From positions 1 to 21,789 of IMG/VR virus record IMGVR_UViG_3300006334_000200: DNA of 21,789 bases; one strand, given 5' to 3'. Position numbers and translations under genes: made by a program. This stretch comes from a virus. The notes beneath the pieces were generated by a model, which did no database searches, was not told the origin of the DNA, and saw only the letters and a list, made by a program, of their open reading frames with translations. Every line of letters starts with the position of its first letter. Within the stretch, counting starts at the first letter, position 1. Shown in pieces: positions 8,509-13,912 of the stretch.

Positions 8509-8711
8509 CACAAATTCACAAATTCTTTAGGGTTGCTTAAGGATTTGTCCATGTGAGCATCGTTCCAGTGCCTGATATTACCCGCAATAATGAAACAGTT
8601 GGTCACTATGAGTTGAATAAAGATAAAAGTACGTATGATCGCTATAAAATCTGCCTCTCGATCAGACTTTCCAGACTTCTCTCCGAGTGCTTTTGCCCAA
8701 ATTCTCCACAT
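8505..8711 (-). CDS. Small single-pass membrane protein
   Basis: A 68-residue protein with a charged N-terminus (KALGEKSGKSDREAD), one clear transmembrane segment (FIAIIRTFIFIQLIVTNCFI) and a polar C-terminal tail. The ATG overlaps the stop of the 195-residue membrane protein as TAATG, which suggests a coupled pair. Its stop is embedded in the -35 of the next promoter. Function not recognised; a lysis or inner-membrane accessory role is possible but unsupported. Confidence 0.75.
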   Translation of the reverse strand: MWRIWAKALGEKSGKSDREADFIAIIRTFIFIQLIVTNCFIIAGNIRHWNDAHMDKSLSNPKEFVNLC

Positions 8712-9298
8712 TAACAGTTCTTATTCATGTCCTCTGCCATGTTTCCACCTATTTCTGCTCCTTGTTCTCCACCAAACATCGCTACCCATCCTGCTGCTAC
8801 CCAACCAACGAAGGGAATGGTGCTAAGAGTAGGTGCTGCGGCTGCTCCAACGCTAGTTCCGACAAGTCTCCCAGTACCTTCAGCACTACCTACTGCCTTA
8901 ATACATGCTAAATCCTTGTCTGAGAGTTCGGGATTGCTGTCAGTAAACTCTTGGTAAGGTGCTAACCAACTTCTTTTGTTACTTACTGCTCCACCTTGGT
9001 TGGTCTTACCATCCATAAAGTACTCTTCAACTACCTTAGTCTCGTTATTTGCGAGTCCTAAGAACCCTGCCTTCTCTTTAATGTCCTTAGTGATGTATGC
9101 TGTCTTCGGATCGTTTGCCTTATAGGATATTTTATAACCATCTTTCGTAACATCTGCTCGGAAAGAACCGTAATCACCCTCTGGGATGTTGACTACTGGT
9201 AAACCTTCCTTTTTATTCTGCTGTGAGATCATTCCGATCATAGCAATATGAGAGACTCCTACGAGAACTCCCAATGATAATCCAATCCACTTAATCAT
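8711..9298 (-). CDS. Membrane-anchored protein of unknown function (195 aa)
   Basis: An N-terminal hydrophobic segment (IGLSLGVLVGVSHIAMIGMI) acts as a signal anchor, followed by a soluble region with TKDGYKISYKANDPKTAYIT. The Gly/Ala-rich C-terminal stretch (GTGRLVGTSVGAAAAPTLST and a following hydrophobic run with GWVAAGWVAMFGG) could insert into or associate with membrane. AAGGA five bases before the ATG supports the start, which overlaps the preceding gene by eight bases. I recall similar anchored proteins in T4-like cyanophages without known function. Confidence 0.8.
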   Translation of the reverse strand: MIKWIGLSLGVLVGVSHIAMIGMISQQNKKEGLPVVNIPEGDYGSFRADVTKDGYKISYKANDPKTAYITKDIKEKAGFLGLANNETKVVEEYFMDGKTNQGGAVSNKRSWLAPYQEFTDSNPELSDKDLACIKAVGSAEGTGRLVGTSVGAAAAPTLSTIPFVGWVAAGWVAMFGGEQGAEIGGNMAEDMNKNC

Positions 9299-9503
9299 TT
9301 TCTTCCTTAGTATATGGTGTGAAGACTATCAACTCATCTCCATCTTCCACATCCTTCATCTCTGGGTGTATATTATAAGATGATTTTGGTTTTGTGTCAA
9401 GTGTCATGAGTACAGATGACATGCTTCGCCACATAAACGCAAAAGATGCTCCTAGCACTGCTGCGAAGCATATGAAATATACGAATATGGTTATGTCATT
9501 CAT
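9291..9503 (-). CDS. Small single-pass membrane protein (70 aa)
   Basis: I start at ATG 9503 (MNDITIFVYF) rather than a TTG at 9542, because the upstream 34-residue ORF ends over this ATG. The first half is a transmembrane segment (IFVYFICFAAVLGASFAFMW). The cytosolic tail reads TLDTKPKSSYNIHPEMKDVE and ends in an acidic patch, a combination I associate with conserved small cyanophage proteins. The stop overlaps the 195-aa gene start by eight bases. Confidence 0.75.
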   Translation of the reverse strand: MNDITIFVYFICFAAVLGASFAFMWRSMSSVLMTLDTKPKSSYNIHPEMKDVEDGDELIVFTPYTKEEND

Positions 9504-9600
9504 CTGAAGAGTCCGTCCCTGTATAGTATCTATAATACTCAATCTCTAAGAGTCTACACAACTCTTCAAACTCTTCATCCGTCAGTAAGTCCAAGTTCAT
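9496..9600 (-). CDS. Micro-ORF (34 aa), acidic
   Basis: Starts MNLDLLTDEEFEELCRLLEI and ends YYRYYTGTDSSDE. It is an acidic amphipathic helix with a DxLTDEEFEEL pattern often seen in phage microproteins. It overlaps the preceding gene by 26 bases and the next by eight, each in a different frame. AAGAGAG lies just before the ATG. The consistent overlap chain is the main support; it is short enough that chance cannot be excluded. Confidence 0.55.
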   Translation of the reverse strand: MNLDLLTDEEFEELCRLLEIEYYRYYTGTDSSDE

Positions 9601-9832
9601 CTCTCTTCTTGTAATCGAATTCTTTCTTCTCGTAATCAAAGTAAGGATGGGGTTGAGCAGACACGACAGGATCCTTAGTCTTGTTTTTGATTACGATAAA
9701 TTTATCCTTAGCAAAGGTTCCTGCTATATTTACCTCGATGTCATCTCCATCCTTCCAGTTTATCTCACCCTTTAGGTTAGTGTGAAGCATTGCCTCCTGT
9801 ATCTTGTCAATCAGTTCTTGTGTTAGCTTCAC
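9575..9832 (-). CDS. Small soluble protein of unknown function (GTG start)
   Basis: An 85-residue protein from a GTG overlapping the upstream stop as GTGA, with AAGAA just before it. It has an N-terminal helix (LTQELIDKIQEAMLHTNLKG), a beta-rich middle (INWKDGDDIEVNIAGTFAKD then FIVIKNK) and a charged tail (YFDYEKKEFDYKKRDELGL). The layout resembles a conserved T4-like cyanophage small protein as I remember it, without known function. Confidence 0.78.
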   Translation of the reverse strand: MKLTQELIDKIQEAMLHTNLKGEINWKDGDDIEVNIAGTFAKDKFIVIKNKTKDPVVSAQPHPYFDYEKKEFDYKKRDELGLTDG

Positions 9833-9915
9833 TTCTTAAATGCTCCCAGTTTAGTTAATACGTATAGTCCCAGTACAACCCAGAATATAAGTTCAAGTGC
9901 GTAGTTAGTCGTCAT
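9829..9915 (-). CDS. Micro-ORF (28 aa), single transmembrane helix
   Basis: Starts MTTNYALELIFWVVLGLYVL and ends TKLGAFKK. Almost all of it is one hydrophobic helix with a basic C-terminal end, the form of a membrane microprotein. It overlaps the upstream gene by 11 bases and the downstream GTG as GTGA. Short length limits certainty, but the overlap chain and membrane character of neighbours support it. Confidence 0.55.
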   Translation of the reverse strand: MTTNYALELIFWVVLGLYVLTKLGAFKK

Positions 9916-10114
9916 GTTCATCCCACTGGTCTGTAAGACCCTTATTGTTAAAGAATGCTCTGTATACTCCGAATCCTGAGAGGGCGACCAATATAACAAG
10001 TATACTTATCCCAAAGGTCTGGTTAGGGTCAGCATTATAGTGAGGAATCAGTGCGTTACACTTCGTCCAAGTACCTGGCAGTGTATACACAGGGGGGCAT
10101 GAGAGGAAAATCAT
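9905..10114 (-). CDS. Small single-pass membrane protein (69 aa)
   Basis: I start at ATG 10114 (MIFLSCPPVYTLPGTW), although the frame is open to a GTG at 10156, because the extra N-terminus (GTCVSKIFKNFFH) is encoded by a very AT-rich stretch and neither start has a clear ribosome site. The transmembrane segment is FGISILVILVALSGFGVY, followed by a short acidic tail (TDQWDEHDD). The N-terminal half has two Cys and many prolines. A run of six C bases near the start (10092-10097) is unusual for this AT-rich region. Function unknown. Confidence 0.65.
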   Translation of the reverse strand: MIFLSCPPVYTLPGTWTKCNALIPHYNADPNQTFGISILVILVALSGFGVYRAFFNNKGLTDQWDEHDD

Positions 10115-10234
10115 ATGAAAAAAATTTTTAAATATTTTTGAAACGCACGTACCCACTTTTGTAGGTTAGAGCGTTGGGACTCTTTTTATATACGGGGGGG
10201 CGGGGGCGACCCCCGACCACTGTCCCTGTGCGAC
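10115..10234. other. Intergenic stretch with AT-rich tract and GC-rich dyads
   Basis: Between the genes at 10114 and 10235. From the left it holds a run of A/T around 10117-10139, a short inverted AACGC/GCGTT pair (about 10141-10175), TATATAAAAAG on the minus strand (10179-10189), a seven-G run and a GGGGG CGA CCCCC hairpin. No convincing promoter or T-run terminator is visible. Confidence 0.5.
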
Positions 10235-10255
10235 TCACCCGTGAAAGAGTGGTCG
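10201..10255. repeat. Nested GC-rich inverted repeats after a stop codon
   Basis: Three structures are nested here: CGGGGG CGA CCCCCG (10201-10215); eight-base arms CGACCACT and AGTGGTCG (10214-10221 and 10248-10255); and TCAC CC GTGA (10235-10244), which contains the TGA stop of the adjacent minus-strand gene. GC content is far above that of neighbours. It may be a transcript end, RNA-stability element or protein-binding site. Confidence 0.5.
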
Positions 10256-10414
10256 CATGTAGTCTTTGAACTGCTCACGCATGTGATCTGCTAGAACTCT
10301 TAATTGCTCTTCGCTTGAGTTGTTGCCACTAGCAACCAACTCATCATAACATGCTTGAGAGATGCCCTTATTAGTTAGGTCATACTTATGTAGTTCAACA
10401 TGATTAAAGAACAT
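10235..10414 (-). CDS. Small protein of unknown function (59 aa)
   Basis: Starts MFFNHVELHKYDLTNKGISQ and continues as mostly helix (ACYDELVASGNNSSEEQLRV, LADHMREQFKDYMRPLFHG). GGAGGA nine bases before the ATG is a good ribosome site, and the ATG lies two bases after the upstream stop, so the two genes are coupled. The stop falls in a GC-rich inverted repeat. Family not recognised. Confidence 0.75.
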   Translation of the reverse strand: MFFNHVELHKYDLTNKGISQACYDELVASGNNSSEEQLRVLADHMREQFKDYMRPLFHG

Positions 10415-10416
10415 GC

Positions 10417-10659
10417 TTAGAATCCTCCGTTAAGTGAATCGTTTAGTTTCTCTATGTAATCAGCATATGTGTCATGCTTATTACCTAGACGTGTGATCCA
10501 ATTATTATACCAATAACAATTAGATCCGTCCTCTAGTATAGGATCAGCGGTTAACTCACCACCTACCTTACGTGTGAGAGTGGGGGTTGCTACCTCACTC
10601 TGTGTATATCCTTTATCTGCTAACTGTGGATAAAACTCTTTGAAATCTGAATTGTTCAT
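10417..10659 (-). CDS. Small protein of unknown function (80 aa)
   Basis: Starts MNNSDFKEFYPQLADKGYTQ; the centre has a Trp/Tyr-rich run (SNCYWYNNWITRLGNK) and the C-terminus is helical (DTYADYIEKLNDSLNGGF). No family recognised. It lies 27 bases downstream of a TATAAT box (10687-10692) and is followed two bases later by the next gene. No clear Shine-Dalgarno. Confidence 0.75.
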   Translation of the reverse strand: MNNSDFKEFYPQLADKGYTQSEVATPTLTRKVGGELTADPILEDGSNCYWYNNWITRLGNKHDTYADYIEKLNDSLNGGF

Positions 10660-10686
10660 AATGTGTAATTAACTGTGTATAACCCT

Positions 10687-10701
10687 ATTATAGTACGTAC
10701 T
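10687..10701 (-). promoter_or_regulatory. Possible promoter: TATAAT behind a ten-base palindrome
   Basis: The minus strand has TATAAT (10687-10692) directly after the palindrome AGTACGTACT (10692-10701, sharing one base). There is no TTGACA-like -35, but a run of C and alternating TA lies where it should be. The dyad seen at other promoters is absent. It faces the gene starting at 10659. Confidence 0.45.
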
Positions 10702-10731
10702 GTATATAAGCGGGGGGTATATATGCGAATG

Positions 10732-10926
10732 TTAACAATTCGTTACACCATAATCCCACGGTGCGGGTTCGCATATCTTGTCTATCAATGTGTCGAATGC
10801 GTCCTGTGTGCTATCGTCGATCCATCCATTGTCTATGAAAAATCTCGCCATCTGGACAATGACCTCTTCCTCTGGTTCGGTCATAGTAAGGGTGCGTTCC
10901 CATACGGGCGGGGTTGTATTAGGCAT
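10732..10926 (-). CDS. Small acidic protein (64 aa)
   Basis: Starts MPNTTPPVWERTLTMTEPEE and continues with an acidic helical segment (IDNGWIDDSTQDAFDTLIDK). AAGGAGG nine bases before the ATG is a strong ribosome site inside the preceding gene, whose stop overlaps as TAATG. An internal ATG at residue 15 is possible. Third gene of the operon served by the dyad promoter at 11324-11384. Function not recognised. Confidence 0.75.
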   Translation of the reverse strand: MPNTTPPVWERTLTMTEPEEEVIVQMARFFIDNGWIDDSTQDAFDTLIDKICEPAPWDYGVTNC

Positions 10927-11111
10927 TAATGATACCCTCCTTTACACTCGAATACATCTTCGTTCCAGTGTTCCCCATCTTCGAGAATGCCAAGGTTGAT
11001 TGCTATGTTGTCATAGCATTCCATAGCAGATCTGGACATGCGTCCCGCTGTGTAGTCCCAACCTAAATCAGCGAAGTCGTCATAGAGTTTTTTAACATTA
11101 ACTGGTTTCAT
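10926..11111 (-). CDS. Small protein of unknown function (61 aa)
   Basis: Starts MKPVNVKKLYDDFADLGWDY and includes TAGRMSRSAMECYDNIAINL. A perfect GGAGG seven bases before the ATG and TAATG overlaps at both ends make it a firm member of a three-gene translationally coupled operon. No family recognised. Confidence 0.78.
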   Translation of the reverse strand: MKPVNVKKLYDDFADLGWDYTAGRMSRSAMECYDNIAINLGILEDGEHWNEDVFECKGGYH

Positions 11112-11293
11112 TAGTTAACCTCCATCCATTTGATGTCTGCCTTGGTGCCTACCTTGAAAATACAGACGCGATCCATTGTATCGGTTGCCATGTCAAGTGC
11201 TGTGTCCTCAGCGGATGCGAAGTCGTTCTTAAATTCAGCACCTATCAATACTTGGTTTCCCCAGTGTGAAGGTTGGATTGCCCATGTTGTCAT
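11111..11293 (-). CDS. Small protein of unknown function (60 aa), first gene of a dyad-promoter operon
   Basis: I start at ATG 11293 (MTTWAIQPSHWGNQVLIGAE) with AGGAG nine bases upstream; the frame stays open further back but that part is the promoter. The protein reads as one compact alpha/beta domain ending VCIFKVGTKADIKWMEV. The dyad promoter -10 (TACAAT, 11324-11329) gives a leader of roughly 24 bases. The stop overlaps the next start. Function unknown. Confidence 0.78.
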   Translation of the reverse strand: MTTWAIQPSHWGNQVLIGAEFKNDFASAEDTALDMATDTMDRVCIFKVGTKADIKWMEVN

Positions 11294-11323
11294 GTTGGAT
11301 TGCTCCTGTGTTTGTATAATACT

Positions 11324-11384
11324 ATTGTAAACGATTTTCTGAGAAAAAATAGCATTGATTGTGACACAAATTATATTGTCACAC
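11324..11384 (-). promoter_or_regulatory. Dyad promoter G
   Basis: Minus strand: arm GTGTGACAA, spacer TATAATTT, arm GTGTCACA (11360-11384), then 30 bases to TACAAT (11324-11329). TGTGACA and TGTCACA are perfect inverted repeats. No -35 match is visible. It drives the gene at 11293. Part of the eight-member set described in findings. Confidence 0.72.
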
Positions 11385-11402
11385 CAGACCGCGACGGTCT
11401 GG
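11384..11402. terminator. GC-rich hairpin abutting dyad G, possible terminator
   Basis: Perfect eight-base arms CCAGACCG and CGGTCTGG around a three-base loop. It begins where dyad G ends and lies 17 bases after the stop of the upstream minus-strand gene (11419). There is no T-run, so it may be a weak terminator or insulator. Confidence 0.45.
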
Positions 11403-11418
11403 GCGGCTCGTTTGACGC

Positions 11419-11574
11419 TCAAGTAACAGACCTCCTAAACTCTAGACATATCTCTTTGAAATAGTCCATGTCCTCTGCTGACACATAGTCTGCTCCGTCC
11501 TCTCCGAAATAAGAGAATGTTTCATTCACTCTCTTAATAAAGGTAAGCAATGCGATTTCGTTTGGTGTGTACAT
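11419..11574 (-). CDS. Small acidic protein (51 aa)
   Basis: I start at ATG 11574 (MYTPNEIALLTFIKRVNETF), two bases after the upstream stop, rather than an upstream start at 11601 that would overlap that gene. The second half is acidic (SYFGEDGADYVSAEDMDYFK). Second gene of the operon from dyad promoter E. A perfect hairpin follows its stop. Function unknown. Confidence 0.72.
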   Translation of the reverse strand: MYTPNEIALLTFIKRVNETFSYFGEDGADYVSAEDMDYFKEICLEFRRSVT

Positions 11575-11576
11575 GA

Positions 11577-11744
11577 TTAGTGCCTGTCTGAGATGTACCA
11601 TACCCCATAAGCATTTAATCTTTGGGGTTCAAAGTTTCTCTTCGCCATTGCGTCGAGTGTTGCCTTAACAACTGGATTGTCCATTGCTGTTTGGTTAGCA
11701 AGTACCTTTCCGTCGTAGATAGGTCTTAATTGAGAGTCAAACAT
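11577..11744 (-). CDS. Small basic protein (55 aa)
   Basis: I start at ATG 11744 (MFDSQLRPIYDGKVLANQTA) because the upstream part of this open frame is the promoter (TATAAT at 11769-11774). It continues NPVVKATLDAMAKRNFEPQR and ends NAYGVWYISDRH. The leader is short and the ribosome site weak (AAGAAAAC). No family recognised. Confidence 0.72.
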   Translation of the reverse strand: MFDSQLRPIYDGKVLANQTAMDNPVVKATLDAMAKRNFEPQRLNAYGVWYISDRH

Positions 11745-11768
11745 AGTTTTCTTGTTTGTTACTCTTCT

Positions 11769-11828
11769 ATTATACAAGGGACTACACATGCTGTGTGCCT
11801 CCAGTGGACAGTTTATCAACTGGTCTAT
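11769..11828 (-). promoter_or_regulatory. Dyad promoter E
   Basis: Minus strand: weak distal arm ATAGACCAG, spacer TTGATAAA, strong proximal arm CTGTCCAC (11804-11828), then 29 bases to TATAAT (11769-11774). No clear -35. Its proximal part lies inside the 3' end of the upstream coding region. It drives the genes at 11744 and 11574. Confidence 0.62.
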
Positions 11829-12060
11829 CTCCTGTTGCTTTCATGTCGCACTTCATGTAGTCTTTAACTTCCTCTACTACTTCGTCGAATGAATCGTCCC
11901 AATAGTTGCGAGCTTCCTCTAGGAACTCATGTTCACCCAGTTTGTCAAAGTAATTGAATAGGTCGTCAGCGACATACTCCTCTAGGTCTTTGGTGGACAT
12001 ATTGTCCACCATGCGTTCTGTTAAGAACTCTTTGAGTTCTAGTAGTAATTCTCTATCCAT
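11782..12060 (-). CDS. Small helical acidic protein (92 aa)
   Basis: Starts MDRELLLELKEFLTERMVDN and continues as mostly acidic helices (DLEEYVADDLFNYFDKLGEH, EFLEEARNYWDDSFDEVVEE). Similar helical proteins are widespread in phages as an unnamed family. The ATG follows the previous stop with no gap (TAAATG), so it is the second gene after dyad promoter B. Its 3' end contains dyad E, which explains the atypical DRPVDKLSTGGTQHV tail. Confidence 0.8.
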   Translation of the reverse strand: MDRELLLELKEFLTERMVDNMSTKDLEEYVADDLFNYFDKLGEHEFLEEARNYWDDSFDEVVEEVKDYMKCDMKATGDRPVDKLSTGGTQHV

Positions 12061-12573
12061 TTATAGATACCCTGCTACTTCACAACCTGGTTCATCATAG
12101 AACCACGATACAGACAAGTCGTCAAACTGTTCTCGAATGGCGTAACAAATCTCCTCTGGTGGCGACCATGCTGTATCAAATGTTACCGAAAATCCATGTG
12201 GCATGTCTGAGTCGTCTATATCCACACAGTAACAATCCCACTTCGTTCCCCAGTTATGGACTCGCCAGTTGTACCATCTGTCATCATTAACATCAGTACT
12301 AGGGAAATATAATCCCCTACCAAATCCCTTATCCTTATATACTGGCAACTCGCCTACTTCACCTCTAGCGTTAGAGAATGAATATTCTTTGACATCAGAC
12401 TCAGCAAGTGGCACTTCTGCCCAGTTTGGTTCGGGGATAAATGATCCAAACACTGTGTCGATTGGTTCTTTAATGTCATCTGCTAACCCTTTGTTGAAAA
12501 TAGAGTGCAGTTTGAGAATTGCTGTTGTGTCATCTGAGTAAAATTCTACTCGATTGTGGCAATGATTAGGCAT
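12061..12573 (-). CDS. Api92-like ferredoxin-fold protein
   Basis: A 170-residue protein with the layout of the Api92-like (DUF1281-type) phage/plasmid family: MPNHCHNRVEF start, a central acidic/aromatic region, and a C-terminal block WYNWRVHNWGTKWDC then VTFDTAWSPPEEI. The WxNWxxxxWGTKWD and TAWSPP signatures are the strongest clues. Molecular role is unknown. AAGGAG three bases before the ATG is a close ribosome site. It is the first gene after dyad promoter B, about 25 bases downstream of the -10, so it is probably early. Confidence 0.78.
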   Translation of the reverse strand: MPNHCHNRVEFYSDDTTAILKLHSIFNKGLADDIKEPIDTVFGSFIPEPNWAEVPLAESDVKEYSFSNARGEVGELPVYKDKGFGRGLYFPSTDVNDDRWYNWRVHNWGTKWDCYCVDIDDSDMPHGFSVTFDTAWSPPEEICYAIREQFDDLSVSWFYDEPGCEVAGYL

Positions 12574-12597
12574 AGACTCCTTAGTTGTTATATACTA

Positions 12598-12657
12598 ATT
12601 GTATCACCTAGAAGGTGATAAATTTGACCAAAATGGACACTAATATAAGTGGCACAC
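12598..12657 (-). promoter_or_regulatory. Dyad promoter B
   Basis: Minus strand: arm GTGTGCCAC, spacer TTATATTA, arm GTGTCCAT (12633-12657), then 29 bases to TACAAT (12598-12603). A second perfect stem, TATCACCT TCT AGGTGATA (12602-12620), overlaps the -10. No -35 match. It drives the Api92-like gene. Confidence 0.7.
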
Positions 12658-12703
12658 AACCAGCTGATTGTGATCATGTATTTTGTTATAATGGAGGTAG
12701 AGC

Positions 12704-12871
12704 TCATAATTCCTCTATGTCCTCTATGACCCATTCGCCTGCATATTCGTCCTCAACATCGAATGCATTAACGTTCTTATGCAGTAGCTCCTCGGCTTCC
12801 TGCATTGTCTCTGCTTCGACTAATACGGTGAAGTAATTCACCTCTGAGCATTGGATTCTAAACTGGTTCAT
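12704..12871 (-). CDS. Small acidic protein (55 aa)
   Basis: Starts MNQFRIQCSEVNYFTVLVEA, then ETMQEAEELLHKNVNAFDVE and an acidic tail. The beta-beta-alpha pattern with ETMQEAEELL resembles a small phage family I cannot name. It overlaps the upstream gene by 14 bases, with AAAGG upstream of the ATG. Third gene of the operon from dyad promoter A. A plus-strand -10-like box just past its stop could make antisense RNA. Confidence 0.78.
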   Translation of the reverse strand: MNQFRIQCSEVNYFTVLVEAETMQEAEELLHKNVNAFDVEDEYAGEWVIEDIEEL

Positions 12872-13064
12872 ACTTTGTTACCTTTGATACAAAATGAAGA
12901 TCATTTACTAGGAACCCGCTGCTCTCTGAGAGTTTCTCGCATAGGTCGTTTAAGTTTTCTGCGTCCCACTCACCGAGATGATCTTCGGTTAGTTGTTCGC
13001 GGTTTTCTTTGGAGATCCACTCCTCATCGAATGCGAAGTGGATCTGGGTTATAAAGTATTTCAT
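12858..13064 (-). CDS. Small protein of unknown function (68 aa)
   Basis: I start at ATG 13064 (MKYFITQIHFAFDEEWISKE) because it overlaps the upstream stop as ATGA. The frame also has an upstream ATG at 13091 inside that gene. It has a beta-strand start and the pattern LGEWDAENLNDLCEKLSESS. The beta-alpha layout resembles that of the next gene, so the two may be distant relatives. Function unknown. Confidence 0.77.
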   Translation of the reverse strand: MKYFITQIHFAFDEEWISKENREQLTEDHLGEWDAENLNDLCEKLSESSGFLVNDLHFVSKVTKYEPV

Positions 13065-13351
13065 TTGAATGCAACCTCTCTCATATCGCATGAGTACATA
13101 ACTGCATCCTGTCTGAATTGCTGTTTGTATGCTTCACCAACTTCAAACAATGCTTCCTCGTACTGTTTACCTGTAACAGATATGCAGACGATTGCTTCCA
13201 TTGTTCCCTTGTATATGCCCATACCGTGTGTTATGGTTGCATACTCAAGTCTGGTTAACACTTCATTCTTAATGAACTCGTCTAACATTTGATTAGTAAC
13301 GGTTCCGCTGTCTTGAATGTTGCGTCCGACTGTTAGTGTGGTTGTTTCCAA
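13061..13351 (-). CDS. Small protein with TTG start (96 aa)
   Basis: The TTG at 13351 is chosen because GAGG lies seven bases upstream (CGAGGTCAACC TTG) and the frame has no ATG until residue 22. It carries an N-terminal helix (GTVTNQMLDEFIKNEVLTRL), a beta pair (MEAIVCISVTG) and a final helix (YEEALFEVGEAYKQQF). First gene after dyad promoter A. The leader nearly matches that of the TTG-start gene at 14048. Function not recognised. Confidence 0.77.
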   Translation of the reverse strand: METTTLTVGRNIQDSGTVTNQMLDEFIKNEVLTRLEYATITHGMGIYKGTMEAIVCISVTGKQYEEALFEVGEAYKQQFRQDAVMYSCDMREVAFK

Positions 13352-13377
13352 GGTTGACCTCGTTGATTTATATCTCT

Positions 13378-13438
13378 ATTATAAACACCTAGCCCTGAGT
13401 TTGTAAGGTGATAGTGTGCACAAATAAAAGTGGCACAC
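13378..13438 (-). promoter_or_regulatory. Dyad promoter A, minus direction
   Basis: Minus strand: arm GTGTGCCAC, spacer TTTTATTT, arm GTGCACAC (13414-13438), then 30 bases to TATAAT (13378-13383). A partial -35 TTACAA lies 17 bases from the -10. GTGTGC and GCACAC also form an inverted pair. It faces the TTG-start gene at 13351. Confidence 0.72.
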
Positions 13439-13475
13439 TCAATGCACCATACACTGCACGGTTTGCTATTATAAT
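13414..13475 (+). promoter_or_regulatory. Dyad A used in plus direction, apparently leaderless
   Basis: From the plus side the arm GTGGCACAC ends at 13438; TATTAT begins 28 bases later (13467) and overlaps TATAAT (13470-13475). The ATG of the plus gene is at 13479, so transcription would begin at or just before the start codon, implying a leaderless or near-leaderless message. No -35. Confidence 0.55.
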
Positions 13476-13478
13476 AAT

Positions 13479-13682
13479 ATGAAAAACTTCCAAGAATTTA
13501 TCGACTACTGCCTTGACTTCTACGGGTGGAATGGTCTATACGACCAAGGTCGAACACGTGAGCAAATTGCTTACGCTACATTATACTATCTCGATTCATG
13601 TAATGATCAAATTACGTGGGGATATGGGGACTCACTCGATAGAGAGCGTGTCCGTGACATTATGAATGAATTGTACGATTAA
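13479..13682 (+). CDS. Small acidic protein (67 aa), head of plus-strand island
   Basis: Starts MKNFQEFIDYCLDFYGWNGL and has GRTREQIAYATLYYLDSC then WGYGDSLDRERVRDIMNELYD. It reads as a compact helical domain. No ribosome site precedes the ATG, which lies four bases after a TATAAT box, so it may be translated leaderless. The next gene's ATG overlaps its stop. Similar small proteins occur in T4-like cyanophages as I recall; function unknown. Confidence 0.78.
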   Translation: MKNFQEFIDYCLDFYGWNGLYDQGRTREQIAYATLYYLDSCNDQITWGYGDSLDRERVRDIMNELYD

Positions 13683-13912
13683 TGGCACATTGCGACGTTT
13701 GCGGTAACTTTGATGATTCTCATTTCGAGGATCTCAAAGAGACCTACCAGGATATAGATATGGATGCATATCAGCCTGATTTGTATTACTATTGGGATGC
13801 ACCACTCGATGAGGATTATTCCTGGCGAGATGAGCTACCTAATGCAGATTGCCTTTGTGAAATCTGTTTTGACATATTAAATAGTGAAAACAAGATCCAA
13901 TGGCTAAACTAA
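13682..13912 (+). CDS. Small zinc-finger-like acidic protein (76 aa)
   Basis: Two cysteine pairs bracket the protein: CDVC at residues 4-7 and CLCEIC near residues 57-62, the spacing of a split zinc site. Between them is an acidic, Tyr/Trp-rich stretch (DIDMDAYQPDLYYYWDAPLD). The ATG overlaps the upstream stop (TAATG), so translation is coupled. Zinc binding is inferred from Cys pairs only; the role is unknown. Confidence 0.78.
   Translation: MAHCDVCGNFDDSHFEDLKETYQDIDMDAYQPDLYYYWDAPLDEDYSWRDELPNADCLCEICFDILNSENKIQWLN

Noticed and set aside
10092-10097. Run of six C near the start of the membrane protein at 10114 as a phase-variable tract
   Set aside because: The tract is short and slipping gives only a brief peptide; no sign of alternative product.
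11360-11383. CRP-like site (TGTGA...TCACA)
   Set aside because: CRP-family sites have a six-base gap between these pentamers; here the gap is 14 bases, and the site fits the dyad series instead.
12269-12541. Plus-strand open frame of 90 residues
   Set aside because: Antisense to the Api92-like gene, which has a good start, promoter and family signatures.
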